Below are positions 6,128 to 14,260 of a stretch of 53,342 nucleotides of DNA, piece by piece. Below the pieces are notes generated by a model, which was given only the letters and a program-made list of their open reading frames with translations, was not told the origin of the DNA and did not search any database. The stretch spans positions 1 through 53,342 of the forward strand of contig JACQPH010000034.1 in NCBI GenBank assembly GCA_016207645.1, written 5' to 3'. Source of the DNA: Elusimicrobiota bacterium (GTDB taxonomy: Bacteria > Elusimicrobiota > Elusimicrobia > Elusimicrobiales > UBA9959). Position numbers and translations under genes: made by a program. Every line of letters starts with the position of its first letter. The stretch's first letter is position 1.

Positions 6128-8914
6128 ATGCTCAAAAATATAACCCTTAACGTGAACGGCGACAATCATACGCTGGCGGTCAGGCCGAACGAGACCCTGC
6201 AGGACCTGCTCCGCACGGGGCTGGGGCTGACCGGCACGAAGAAAGGCTGCGAATCCGGCGTCTGCGGGGCCTGCACCGTGCTCATTGACGGCGAGCCCAG
6301 GAACTCCTGCATCGTGCTGGCCGTCTCCGTGGACGGCAAAAAGATAACCACCATTGAAGGCCTCGCCAAGGACGGGAACCTCCATCCCCTTCAGGCTTCC
6401 TTCATCCACAACGGCGCGGTCCAGTGCGGGTATTGCACCCCGGGCATGCTCATGAGCGCGAAGGCGCTGATAGACAAAAATCCCAACCCCTCCGAGGAAG
6501 AGATCAAGCGGGCTTTCGGCGGCAACCTCTGCCGCTGCACCGGCTATGTGAAGATCATAGAGGCCATAAAAGGCTGGAAAGATTTTTCCGGCGACAAGCA
6601 GAACGTTATCCCCGGGGACGCTACCGGAAGCGTGGGCCGGAGCCTGCACCGCAAGGACGCGCCCGACAAAGTGACGGGCCGCGCCAGGTATACGGGGGAT
6701 ATGAACCTGCCGGGGATGCTGCACGGCAAGATCCTGACCAGCCCCATGGCGCACGCGAAGATCAAATCCATAGATACGAGCGCGGCCGAGAAGCTGCCCG
6801 GCGTGAAAGCCGTGATAACCTGGAAAGACGTATCGGAAACGCTTTACGGGGTGAGCCCGGCCCGCTACGACGAGCACGTGCTGGCCAAAGACAGGGTCCG
6901 CTATGTGGGCGACGAGATAGCCGCCGTGGCCGCCGTGGACGAGGCTACCGCCGCCGAAGCCCTGGACCTGATCAAAGTGGAATTCGAGGCCCTCCCGGAA
7001 GTTTTCACCATAGAGGACGCCATGAAGGAAGGGGCGCCCGTCCTGCACGAGAAGTACCCCTCCAACGTGAACGTGGACGTGAATTACACCTTCGGGGATA
7101 TGGAAAAGGGATTCGCCGAGGCGGACCTGGTGCTGGAGCAGCGCTACCAGGGCAACCGGACCTACCAGTCCCCGATGGAGCCGCACGCCACGCTGGCCCG
7201 GTGGGAAACCGGCGGCCGGCTGACCCTCTGGACCTCCACGCAGGTACCGCATTATGTGCAGCATATGCTGGCCCGGGTGCTCGAGATCCCCATGGGCCGC
7301 ATCCGGGTCATCCGGCCCGCCGTCGGGGGAGGCTTCGGGGTGAAGGCCGAGACCACGCCGCTGGATTTCTGCTCCGCCTACCTGGCTAAAAAGACCGGCC
7401 GCCCGGTGATGATGAAGTACGACCGCAAAGAGATGCTCCGCCACGGCCGCGGCCGCCACATGCAGTACATAGACCTCAAGATAGGCGTGAAGAAAGACGG
7501 CGCCATAACGGCGGTGGATATGACCGCGTACCTGGACGGCGGGGCGTATACCAGCTTCGGCATAGTAGCCACGTATTATTCGGGCGCCATGGTGCCCACC
7601 CTTTACAAGCTGCCGAACTACAAATTCAAGGGCCACAGGGTCTATACCAACCTGCCGGCCTGCGGGGCCTTCAGGGGGCACGGCTGCCCCCACCCCAGGT
7701 TCGCCTTCGAAAGCATGCTCTCCGTCATCGCGGAAAAGCTCGGGCTGGACGAGATCGAAGTCAGGCTGAAGAACGCGATGACCCCCAACACGCTGACCGC
7801 CAACGAGCTGGAAGTGATCTCGTGCGAGTTCAAGGCCACCCTGGAGCAGGCCCGCGACGCCTCCGGCTGGCGGGAGAAAAAAGGGAAGCTGCCGCGCGGC
7901 AAAGGCATAGGCGTGGGCTGCGGCGGCTTCGTCTCCGGCGCCGGCTATCCCATCTACCGCAGCGATTTCCCCCATTCCAACGCCATGATCCGCGTGCTGG
8001 AGGACGGGACGGCCTCGACGCTGTTCATCGCCGCTTCCGATATCGGGCAGGGCTCGGATACGGTGCTCTGCCAAGTGGCAGCGGAAGAGCTGGGCGTCCC
8101 CTACGACAGCATTTTAATGAGCGACTGCGACAGCGACATAGCGCCCCTGGACCTGGGCAGCTATTCGAGCCGGGTCACCCTGATGGCGGGCAACGCCGTT
8201 AAGATGGCGGCCGCCAACGTCAAAAGCAAGCTTTTCGTTTTCGCCGGCCGCAAGCTGGGCGTGAGCCCCGACGAGCTCGAAGCGAAAGCCGGGCGGATCT
8301 ACGCGAAGAGCGATACCGCCATAGGTCTGCCGTGGGACGAGGCCGCGAGGCTGGCTTTTTCGCAGGGCGGGCCGCTGGTGGGCACGGGCTGCTACCAGCC
8401 GCCGAAGAAGCTCGGCGGCAAGCACAAAGGCGCGGCGGTGGGCACCTCCCCGGCCTACAGCTTCGGCACTACGGTGGTGGAGGTGGAAGTGGACCTGGAG
8501 ACCGGCAAGACCAAGGTCACGAACTGCACGGATTTCCACGATTCGGGGAAGGTGCTGAACCCCTCCGCCGCCCACGGCCAGGTGCACGGCGCCGTGGTGA
8601 TGAGCATCGGCGAGACCCTGACGGAGAACGTCCAGTTCACCGGCAGCGGCGACGTCGCCAACCCTACCCTCAACGATTACCTGATCCCCACCTCCATGGA
8701 GACCCCGCGCATCCACTCGGGGTTCGTGGAGAGCCACGAGCCCCGCGGCCCCTTCGGGGCCAAGGAGATAGGCGAAGGCGCGGCCCTGCCCGTCATCGGC
8801 GCGCTCGCCAACGCCATCTACGACGCCACGGGCGTAAGGATCACCGAACTGCCCATAACCCCGGAAAAGATCCTCAACGGCTTAAAAGCGCTGAAGGACG
8901 GTTCCAGGCCGTAA
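6128..8914 (+). CDS. fused [2Fe-2S]/molybdopterin subunit, 4-hydroxybenzoyl-CoA reductase-like (HcrC-HcrA fusion)
   Basis: 928 aa. Residues 1-~155 are a small-subunit domain with two [2Fe-2S] motifs (CESGVCGACTVLIDGEPRNSC and CGYC...CRCTG); from about 165 onward is the Mo subunit (SVGRSLHRKDAPDKVTGRARYTGD, VGGGFGVK, ACGAFRGHGCPHPRFAFES, GQGSDTV, and EPRGPFGAKEIGEGA with the active-site Glu near the C terminus). The enzyme class carries Mo-pterin cytosine dinucleotide. 4-Hydroxybenzoyl-CoA reductase removes a phenolic OH to give benzoyl-CoA, which fits the adjacent benzoyl-CoA reductase operon, but in characterised enzymes these domains are separate chains. Since the FAD partner lacks the extra [4Fe-4S] loop, a hydroxylase of another aromatic or acyl-CoA compound remains possible. 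It starts 19 nt after the ORF6N gene. Confidence 0.72.
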   Translation: MLKNITLNVNGDNHTLAVRPNETLQDLLRTGLGLTGTKKGCESGVCGACTVLIDGEPRNSCIVLAVSVDGKKITTIEGLAKDGNLHPLQASFIHNGAVQCGYCTPGMLMSAKALIDKNPNPSEEEIKRAFGGNLCRCTGYVKIIEAIKGWKDFSGDKQNVIPGDATGSVGRSLHRKDAPDKVTGRARYTGDMNLPGMLHGKILTSPMAHAKIKSIDTSAAEKLPGVKAVITWKDVSETLYGVSPARYDEHVLAKDRVRYVGDEIAAVAAVDEATAAEALDLIKVEFEALPEVFTIEDAMKEGAPVLHEKYPSNVNVDVNYTFGDMEKGFAEADLVLEQRYQGNRTYQSPMEPHATLARWETGGRLTLWTSTQVPHYVQHMLARVLEIPMGRIRVIRPAVGGGFGVKAETTPLDFCSAYLAKKTGRPVMMKYDRKEMLRHGRGRHMQYIDLKIGVKKDGAITAVDMTAYLDGGAYTSFGIVATYYSGAMVPTLYKLPNYKFKGHRVYTNLPACGAFRGHGCPHPRFAFESMLSVIAEKLGLDEIEVRLKNAMTPNTLTANELEVISCEFKATLEQARDASGWREKKGKLPRGKGIGVGCGGFVSGAGYPIYRSDFPHSNAMIRVLEDGTASTLFIAASDIGQGSDTVLCQVAAEELGVPYDSILMSDCDSDIAPLDLGSYSSRVTLMAGNAVKMAAANVKSKLFVFAGRKLGVSPDELEAKAGRIYAKSDTAIGLPWDEAARLAFSQGGPLVGTGCYQPPKKLGGKHKGAAVGTSPAYSFGTTVVEVEVDLETGKTKVTNCTDFHDSGKVLNPSAAHGQVHGAVVMSIGETLTENVQFTGSGDVANPTLNDYLIPTSMETPRIHSGFVESHEPRGPFGAKEIGEGAALPVIGALANAIYDATGVRITELPITPEKILNGLKALKDGSRP

Positions 8915-9020
8915 CAGGATAACGGGCAGCTCGTCCGGGTGGCGCCGCTCGTAGCCCACCTTATCGTCCTCATCCAGGACTACCAGTACGCTGTTGCCCT
9001 TGATTTCAAGCGGAAATGTG
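8882..9020 (-). other. coding-like remnant on the minus strand (no start codon)
   Basis: An open minus-strand frame reads LEIKGNSVLVVLDEDDKVG and continues YERRHPDELPVI before stopping opposite the 3' end of the Mo-subunit gene. The composition looks like protein rather than random frame, but there is no ATG/GTG start, so I take it as a decayed gene fragment. Family not recognised. Confidence 0.3.
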
Positions 9021-9041
9021 GTATACTATACCTATCACGAT

Positions 9042-9083
9042 GAGAGGCAAGCCGAAGGGTTCCGTCCCAAGGCAATGCCTCTC
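9042..9083. terminator. stem-loop in the 8915-9417 spacer
   Basis: GAGAGGCA (9042-9049) pairs with TGCCTCTC (9076-9083) around a 26-nt loop. It lies just after the stop codon of the small minus-strand ORF and about 130 nt after the Mo-subunit gene. On the plus strand a short T-rich stretch follows (tttcattt). A weak terminator in either direction is possible. Confidence 0.35.
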
Positions 9084-9085
9084 TT

Positions 9086-9220
9086 TCATTTGTGTTCCAG
9101 CTTCCCGCGCAGATCGTTCATGAACGCAATATACGGCATCAGTTTCCGCAACAGGAGTACTTGTTCCGACAAGGGCTTGTCGCGTTGGCGCCGGCATTTG
9201 ATAGCGCACGGTGCGGGCAT
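9086..9220 (-). CDS. small hypothetical ORF, 44 aa, with its own promoter
   Basis: Not in the supplied ORF track. The frame starts MPAPCAIKCRRQRDKP and runs SEQVLLLRKLMPYIAFMNDL to a lysine-rich end. There is no similarity I recognise. Support comes from upstream: CTGACA, 17 nt, TATATT, then only 7 nt to ATG, with an inverted repeat (ACATCAA/TTGATGT) in the promoter spacer, and a stem-loop directly after the stop codon. The transcript would be essentially leaderless. It may be a real small gene or, like other pieces in this spacer, the remainder of an accessory gene. The rest of the 503-nt spacer (8915-9417) shows no gene. Confidence 0.35.
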   Translation of the reverse strand: MPAPCAIKCRRQRDKPLSEQVLLLRKLMPYIAFMNDLRGKLEHK

Positions 9221-9227
9221 TTTCTTT

Positions 9228-9256
9228 AATATACATCAAGTTTGATGTGTTGTCAG
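9228..9256 (-). promoter_or_regulatory. minus-strand promoter with operator-like inverted repeat
   Basis: On the minus strand CTGACA (9256-9251) and TATATT (9233-9228) are spaced by 17 nt. ACATCAA (9233-9239) and TTGATGT (9242-9248) form a dyad inside the spacer where a repressor would block polymerase. The -10 box is 7 nt from the ATG at 9220. Confidence 0.45.
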
Positions 9257-9417
9257 GGGGCCGGGCCGCGATTATAATTACAGCCCGAAGACCCGCTGGG
9301 ATGCTTCGGGGCCGGCGCCGGCCAGGTGAGCGAATTTGTGGAGACCTTCTATTCCCTTTTGCTATCATATCTCTGGGGACAGCTATCGTTGCGATTTATT
9401 TATTTTAGGAGTCAGAC

Positions 9418-10614
9418 ATGGGAATCCAGAAGAACATGTTTCCGCGGGCCAGGATCCCTTACGGGACCTGGGGGAGCAGCTATTTCCCCGCCTGGCAGGC
9501 TTCGCCGCTGGCCGAGGTCAATATCGGCCAGTTCGCCGGCGAGGCGATGAACAAGGTGCTGGGGCTCAGAAAGGTCCCGAAGAGCGAGCTGGACCACCTG
9601 GTCACCGGCTCCACCATTCCCTGGCACTGGAAGTTCTGGAACTCGCCCATGCTCGCGAGCTGCCTGGGCCGCCGGGTGGCCGGCTGCCACGTCGAGCAGG
9701 CCTGCGCCACCGGCCTGAAAGCCGTGCTGGTGGCCGCCGCCGAAGTGGACGGCGGGTCCAGCGACGCGGCCGGCGTGCTGACCTTCGACCGGACCAGCGA
9801 TTCCCCCGCCGGGATCTTCCCGGAGCGGCGGGCTCACCGCCGGACCGAGGCGCTGAGCGACGTGTGGGATAATTTCGGCTTCGACCCGTCCACCGGCAGG
9901 TCCATGATCTGCTGCGCCGGCAACGCGGCCCGCAAATACAAGCTGGACCGGAAAGAAGTGGACGAGCTGTCCCTCTGCCGCCACGAGCAGTACTTCAAGG
10001 CCCAGGCGTCGGGCTTCCTGGCGAAGGTCCTGGTGCCGTTCGAGGTGCTGGACGTGCAGGGCCGCGTAAGGGGCGTGGTGGACGCGGACACCGGGGTGGC
10101 CCGGCACACTCTGCGCGGGCTCAGGGCGATGCGGGAGCTGGATACCTGCATAACCAGCGGCACCCAGACCCACCCGTCGGACGGGATGGCCTGCCTGCTG
10201 GTCACTACCAAAGAGAAAGCCCAGGAGCTCAGCCGCAAGCCCGAAGTGGATATCCAATTCGTGGGCAAGACCGAAGTGCGGACCAGCCCCAGCCTGATGC
10301 CCGAGGCCCCGGCTTTGGCCGTGAAAGACCTGCTGCGCAGGACGGGGCTGGCGCTGAAGGATATTTCCGTGGTCAAATCCCACAACCCTTTCGCCATTAA
10401 CGACGCCGTCTTCGCCAAAGAGTTCAAATACGACTGGCGCGAGATGAACAGGACCGGCAGCTCGCTGGTGTGGGGGCACCCGCAGGGACCGACGCTGACC
10501 CGCCTGCTGATAGAAGGCCTGGAAGAGTCCGCGGACCTGGGCGGCGGCTACGTATTGCTGATGGGCTGCGCGGCCGGCGACGTCGGCATAGCCGCGCTGT
10601 TCAGGGTAGGATAA
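9418..10614 (+). CDS. divergent thiolase (acyl-CoA acyltransferase-like)
   Basis: 398-aa thiolase-fold protein. The nucleophile cysteine lies in VEQACATGLKAVLVAA (about residue 98). The usual NEAFA block is SHNPFAIND, the GHPLG block is WGHPQGPTLTR, and the C-terminal CxG loop is LLMGCAAGDVGIA, so it belongs to a divergent thiolase branch and not to classical acetyl-CoA acetyltransferases. AGGAG lies 6 nt before ATG. It is followed 11 nt later by the dehydrogenase/crotonase fusion, and the pair plausibly oxidises and cleaves one 3-hydroxyacyl-CoA, for example the C7 dicarboxyl-CoA from ring cleavage (3-hydroxypimelyl-CoA to glutaryl-CoA plus acetyl-CoA). That substrate is inference from the neighbouring glutaryl-CoA-dehydrogenase-like gene. 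Confidence 0.75.
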   Translation: MGIQKNMFPRARIPYGTWGSSYFPAWQASPLAEVNIGQFAGEAMNKVLGLRKVPKSELDHLVTGSTIPWHWKFWNSPMLASCLGRRVAGCHVEQACATGLKAVLVAAAEVDGGSSDAAGVLTFDRTSDSPAGIFPERRAHRRTEALSDVWDNFGFDPSTGRSMICCAGNAARKYKLDRKEVDELSLCRHEQYFKAQASGFLAKVLVPFEVLDVQGRVRGVVDADTGVARHTLRGLRAMRELDTCITSGTQTHPSDGMACLLVTTKEKAQELSRKPEVDIQFVGKTEVRTSPSLMPEAPALAVKDLLRRTGLALKDISVVKSHNPFAINDAVFAKEFKYDWREMNRTGSSLVWGHPQGPTLTRLLIEGLEESADLGGGYVLLMGCAAGDVGIAALFRVG

Positions 10615-10625
10615 AGAGGAATGTT

Positions 10626-12779
10626 ATGGCTAAAAATTCACCAGCAACGACTGCCGCGGCAAAGGGCGCTTCCGGCGCTCCCGGGAGAAAGAATACGACC
10701 ATCTCGGCGATGAGACAGTCCACCCTGGAAACGCTGGGCCTGGGCACGGTACTTGAAATTTTCAAGAACGGGCGGCTGCCCGCCGCCGCCGGCGAGCTGG
10801 TGGACCAGGTTTTCGGGCCAGCCGGGGACCGGGGGGCGCTGGTGATCTCCGGCGCCAACGGCATCGTGGGCTCAGGCAAAGCTATGCAGCTGGCCTCCAG
10901 GCTGCAGCCGTTCGGCGTGCCCCTCGTGGCGCTGGACTTTCCCGGCGCGCCCGACGGGCTGGGCAGGCATTACCCGGGGCTGGCCAGAACCTTCGGGCGG
11001 GAAGGGGCCGGCAGAATAATGGAGAGCATTATCCGCATGAGCTATAACGGCCGCAGCCTCCCGCCGCAGCTCAAGGGGCTTAAGCCCAGGTTCCTCCTGG
11101 AAGCCATCCCGGAGCTCCTGGACGTGAAAAAAGCGCATTATAAAATTTTCCGGTGCGAGTTCCCCGGCATGGACATCCGCTCCGTCACTTCCGGCTTCCC
11201 GGGTTCCGAGCTGGGGGTAGGGATAGCGCACCCGGCTTTCCCGCACGAAATAAGCAAGATCTGGGAAATAGTGGAGCCCAAGCCCACCCCCGGCACACAA
11301 CTGCTCTGGGCGCTGGGCATGGTCCCGGTGCCCGTAAGCGACAACTGGTCCTTCGTGCTGGACGTGCTGTTCTGCGGCGCCACCCTGGCGGCGCTCAGGT
11401 ACCACCAGGCTTCCAACATGCCTTACTGGAAGATAGACAAATATTTCCGCAAGCTCCTGGGAGCGAACCCGTTCCGGGCGCACGACGCGATAGGCGCCAA
11501 AGGGGCGAATTTCCTGACCTGGTCCTGCCTGCACCACCTCGGCGAGCAGTACGGCGAGCTGTTCAAGCCGAACGCCGACCTGGACGACCGCAAGGAGACC
11601 GGCGCGGAGTATTACCCGCTGAACCACTTCCGGCCGCTGGTGAACTGGTCAATGGGACCGGAAGAGGAAGAAGATTTTAAAGTCCGCACCCTGGGCCCGC
11701 TGTTCCAGATGACCAGCCTGCTGCTGCATGAAAAGCGCTCGCACCTTACGCATATCAACGCCATCGGCGAGCTGTGCGCCCAGTTCAGGCGCGGCATTCT
11801 CTCGGTGATCCGCACCGAGGGCCGCGACGCCGCCGTGAAGCTGGTGAACAAGTATCAGAAGCTGCATCCCGGGGCGAAGAGCTGCTGGTATCCCGAGACG
11901 TTCGAAAATATCGGGTCGCCGGAGTGGCAGCAGTTGTACGTGAACGCCGAGCATGACGGCAGCGCTGGCGTGATAACCCTCAGCCGGGAAAGCTATAACA
12001 GCGACGTGGACGCGGAGCTGAACCGGGCCATCGACTGGCTGAAGAAAGAAAAGATAGAAAAAGTGATAATTTCCGGAGATTTCCACCTCTCTACGCAACT
12101 GGTAGGGGCCGATACGGCTGATTTCTATCCCGCGCTGAAGGACGTTAAAGAGGGCCTCCGGATCTCCCGGGACTGGTCCAAAACCGCCCGCCGGCTGAAC
12201 GACGAATTCAAGGTTTCCGTCGGGTACATAGGCGGGAAGCGCTGCTTCGGCGGCTGCCTGGAACTGCTCCTGCACTGCCACTACCTGGTAAGCGCGGAAG
12301 ACGCCAGCCTGGGCATGCCCGAGGTGACTCTGCCCGTGGTTCCGGGCATGGAAGGCTGCCACTGGCCGCTGCGCAAGGCCGCCCCGGAAAAGTGGCCGGA
12401 GCTGTTCAGGCTCCTGCTGACCGGCCGCCCGGTCCGCGCGAAAGAAGCGGTAGGCTGGCTTGTGGACTACGCGGGCCCGGTGGACGGCTGCCTGAAGACG
12501 GCCTGGAAGCTGGTTACGGGCGCGGGCCCCGGGCTGCCCCGGCGTAAAGTGCAGGAGGGCCCGCTTAAAAAACTGCCTAAAGACGCGCCGCAGGGCGCGG
12601 AAGATAATGCCGTGGAAGCCGGGAAAAAAGCTATTTTGGAGTGCATCCTGGCCTCCTGCGCCGTGACTTCCTCCGAGGCGCTGCTGGTCCAGGCGAAGCA
12701 TTCCGCCGGCTTCATGTTAAGCCCCGCTTTCCATACCGGCAAAATAGGCGTGGAACTGAAGAAGATGCTGGAGGTATAG
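10626..12779 (+). CDS. 3-hydroxyacyl-CoA dehydrogenase / enoyl-CoA hydratase fusion, divergent
   Basis: 717 aa from the ATG at 10626, preceded by AGAGG; the longer ORF from 10470 lies within the thiolase gene. N-terminal half: a dinucleotide-binding strand with unusual glycine spacing (ALVISGANGIVGSGKA), then 3-hydroxyacyl-CoA dehydrogenase features (GVGIAHPAFPHE, LLWALGMVPVPVSDNW, a helical domain). C-terminal ~270 residues: crotonase fold with both catalytic-type glutamates kept (GGCLELLLHC and GMPEVTLPVVPG). Domain order (dehydrogenase then hydratase) resembles FadN, but similarity to the FadN-like protein at 31245 is slight. It probably hydrates and oxidises a specific enoyl-CoA in the lower aromatic pathway together with the upstream thiolase. 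The first ~40 residues are low-complexity and may be disordered. Confidence 0.68.
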   Translation: MAKNSPATTAAAKGASGAPGRKNTTISAMRQSTLETLGLGTVLEIFKNGRLPAAAGELVDQVFGPAGDRGALVISGANGIVGSGKAMQLASRLQPFGVPLVALDFPGAPDGLGRHYPGLARTFGREGAGRIMESIIRMSYNGRSLPPQLKGLKPRFLLEAIPELLDVKKAHYKIFRCEFPGMDIRSVTSGFPGSELGVGIAHPAFPHEISKIWEIVEPKPTPGTQLLWALGMVPVPVSDNWSFVLDVLFCGATLAALRYHQASNMPYWKIDKYFRKLLGANPFRAHDAIGAKGANFLTWSCLHHLGEQYGELFKPNADLDDRKETGAEYYPLNHFRPLVNWSMGPEEEEDFKVRTLGPLFQMTSLLLHEKRSHLTHINAIGELCAQFRRGILSVIRTEGRDAAVKLVNKYQKLHPGAKSCWYPETFENIGSPEWQQLYVNAEHDGSAGVITLSRESYNSDVDAELNRAIDWLKKEKIEKVIISGDFHLSTQLVGADTADFYPALKDVKEGLRISRDWSKTARRLNDEFKVSVGYIGGKRCFGGCLELLLHCHYLVSAEDASLGMPEVTLPVVPGMEGCHWPLRKAAPEKWPELFRLLLTGRPVRAKEAVGWLVDYAGPVDGCLKTAWKLVTGAGPGLPRRKVQEGPLKKLPKDAPQGAEDNAVEAGKKAILECILASCAVTSSEALLVQAKHSAGFMLSPAFHTGKIGVELKKMLEV

Positions 12780-13014
12780 CAAAGCCCTTCCCTCGCGGCT
12801 AGTTAAACGAGAAAGTTCCCCGGCCGCTAGAGGCCGCCGCCCGGTGTTTGGCGCCTATCCGCGCCACCCGCCCCTCCCTTAATAGTAAAATTTCAGCGCA
12901 TGCTCGGATGTATTGCGTATATTACGGTAAATATGGCATTACAGGTGCGCAGATTACAGGCCCGGAGGGTCGTAAATGTATATTCCACGGCCCGGCCTTA
13001 CAATAAAATAACTT

Positions 13015-13023
13015 TGCTATAAT
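13015..13023 (+). promoter_or_regulatory. extended -10 promoter, likely leaderless transcript
   Basis: TGCTATAAT is a perfect extended -10 element (TGnTATAAT). The -35 is weak (CTTACA at 12997-13002). The -10 hexamer ends 8 nt before the thiolase ATG at 13032, and no ribosome-binding site is present, so the mRNA would start within a few bases of AUG. The rest of the 252-nt spacer 12780-13031 shows no gene. Confidence 0.5.
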
Positions 13024-13031
13024 AATTGTAA

Positions 13032-14240
13032 ATGACCGACAAGCGCGAAGTGGTGATCCTGGACGCGGTCCGAAGCCCGATCGGCAGACTGGGCGGCGTT
13101 TTATCGGGAGTCCGGCCGGATGACCTGGCCGCGCGCCTGATAGAGGCGCTGTGCAAGAGAAACTCCCTTGACCCGGACGGGATCTGCGACGTCTACCTGG
13201 GCTGCGCGAACCAGGCCGGGGAAGACTGCCGGAACATAGCGCGCATGGCGGTGCTGGCCGCCGGGCTCCCCTTTGAGATCCCCGCCTGCACCGTGAACCG
13301 CCTTTGCGGCTCCGGCCTGGAAGCCGTGAATCTGGCCGCTAAATCCATCCTGGCCGGCGAAGGGGACCTGTATCTGGCGGGCGGGGTGGAGAGCATGAGC
13401 CGCGCGCCCTGGGTGCTGGGCAAGCCGGGCGCGCCCTACCAGCACGGCAATCTGACGGCCTACGACACCTCTTTGGGCTGGAGATTTCCAAACCCGGCGA
13501 TAGAAAAAAGAATCCCCCTGCTGAGCATGGGCGAAACCGCCGAGAATCTGGCGGAGAAATACAATATCGGCCGCGAAGAGCAGGACGGCTTCGCCTTTGA
13601 ATCCCATAAAAAAGCGGTGCGGGCGCGCGACACCGTTTTCAGCGGCGAGATAATCCCGCTTTCCCTGCCCGCGAAGAAAGGCCCGCCGGTGGTAGTGGAT
13701 AAAGACGAGCCCCCCCGGGCCGATACTTCCCTGGAAAAATTGGCGGCTTTATCTCCGGCGTTCAAAAAGGGCGGCACGGTTACCGGCGGGAACAGCTCCG
13801 GCCTGAACGACGGGGCGGCCTTCCTGGTCCTGGCCAGCAGGGAGAAGGCGCAGGCCCTCGGAAAAAAGCCGCTGGCCAGGTGGCTGGGCAGCGCCACGGC
13901 GGGGCTGGACCCTTCCTGCATGGGACTGGGCCCGGTGTTCTCCACGCGCAAATTGCTTCAGCGCCTGGGGCTTACTATGGCAGAACTGGACCTTGTCGAG
14001 CTCAACGAGGCCTTCGCCGCGCAGGTCCTTTCGTGTGTGAAGGAACTCGGTATTCCGCTGGTGAAACTTAACCCGAACGGGGGAGCGATAGCGCTCGGCC
14101 ACCCGCTGGGCTCGAGCGGCGCCCGTATTTTAACCACTCTTCTGCACGAGATGAAGCGCCGGCAGGCCCGGCTGGGGCTGGCCACGCTTTGTATAGGCGT
14201 CGGCCAGGGAATTTCGACCATCGTCGGCGGCGAAATATAA
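13032..14240 (+). CDS. acetyl-CoA acetyltransferase / 3-ketoacyl-CoA thiolase
   Basis: 402-aa classical thiolase with all motifs: N-terminal [15 protein letters not shown], nucleophile region [15 protein letters not shown] (Cys about 92), [28 protein letters not shown] and C-terminal base region [11 protein letters not shown]. It cleaves or forms 3-ketoacyl-CoA (acetoacetyl-CoA or longer). It seems to start a new transcript from the extended -10 element, and is followed 20 nt later by a glutaryl-CoA-dehydrogenase-like gene. Substrate length cannot be assigned; an acetoacetyl-CoA thiolase completing glutaryl-CoA to acetyl-CoA conversion is plausible. Confidence 0.88.
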   Translation: MTDKREVVILDAVRSPIGRLGGVLSGVRPDDLAARLIEALCKRNSLDPDGICDVYLGCANQAGEDCRNIARMAVLAAGLPFEIPACTVNRLCGSGLEAVNLAAKSILAGEGDLYLAGGVESMSRAPWVLGKPGAPYQHGNLTAYDTSLGWRFPNPAIEKRIPLLSMGETAENLAEKYNIGREEQDGFAFESHKKAVRARDTVFSGEIIPLSLPAKKGPPVVVDKDEPPRADTSLEKLAALSPAFKKGGTVTGGNSSGLNDGAAFLVLASREKAQALGKKPLARWLGSATAGLDPSCMGLGPVFSTRKLLQRLGLTMAELDLVELNEAFAAQVLSCVKELGIPLVKLNPNGGAIALGHPLGSSGARILTTLLHEMKRRQARLGLATLCIGVGQGISTIVGGEI

Positions 14241-14260
14241 AGGATTCACAAGGAGACTTT

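Noticed and set aside
6065-8074. 669-aa minus-strand ORF over the molybdoenzyme gene
   Set aside because: It is antisense to a clearly coding gene with all family motifs; long antisense frames are expected in GC-rich genes. No domain is recognisable.
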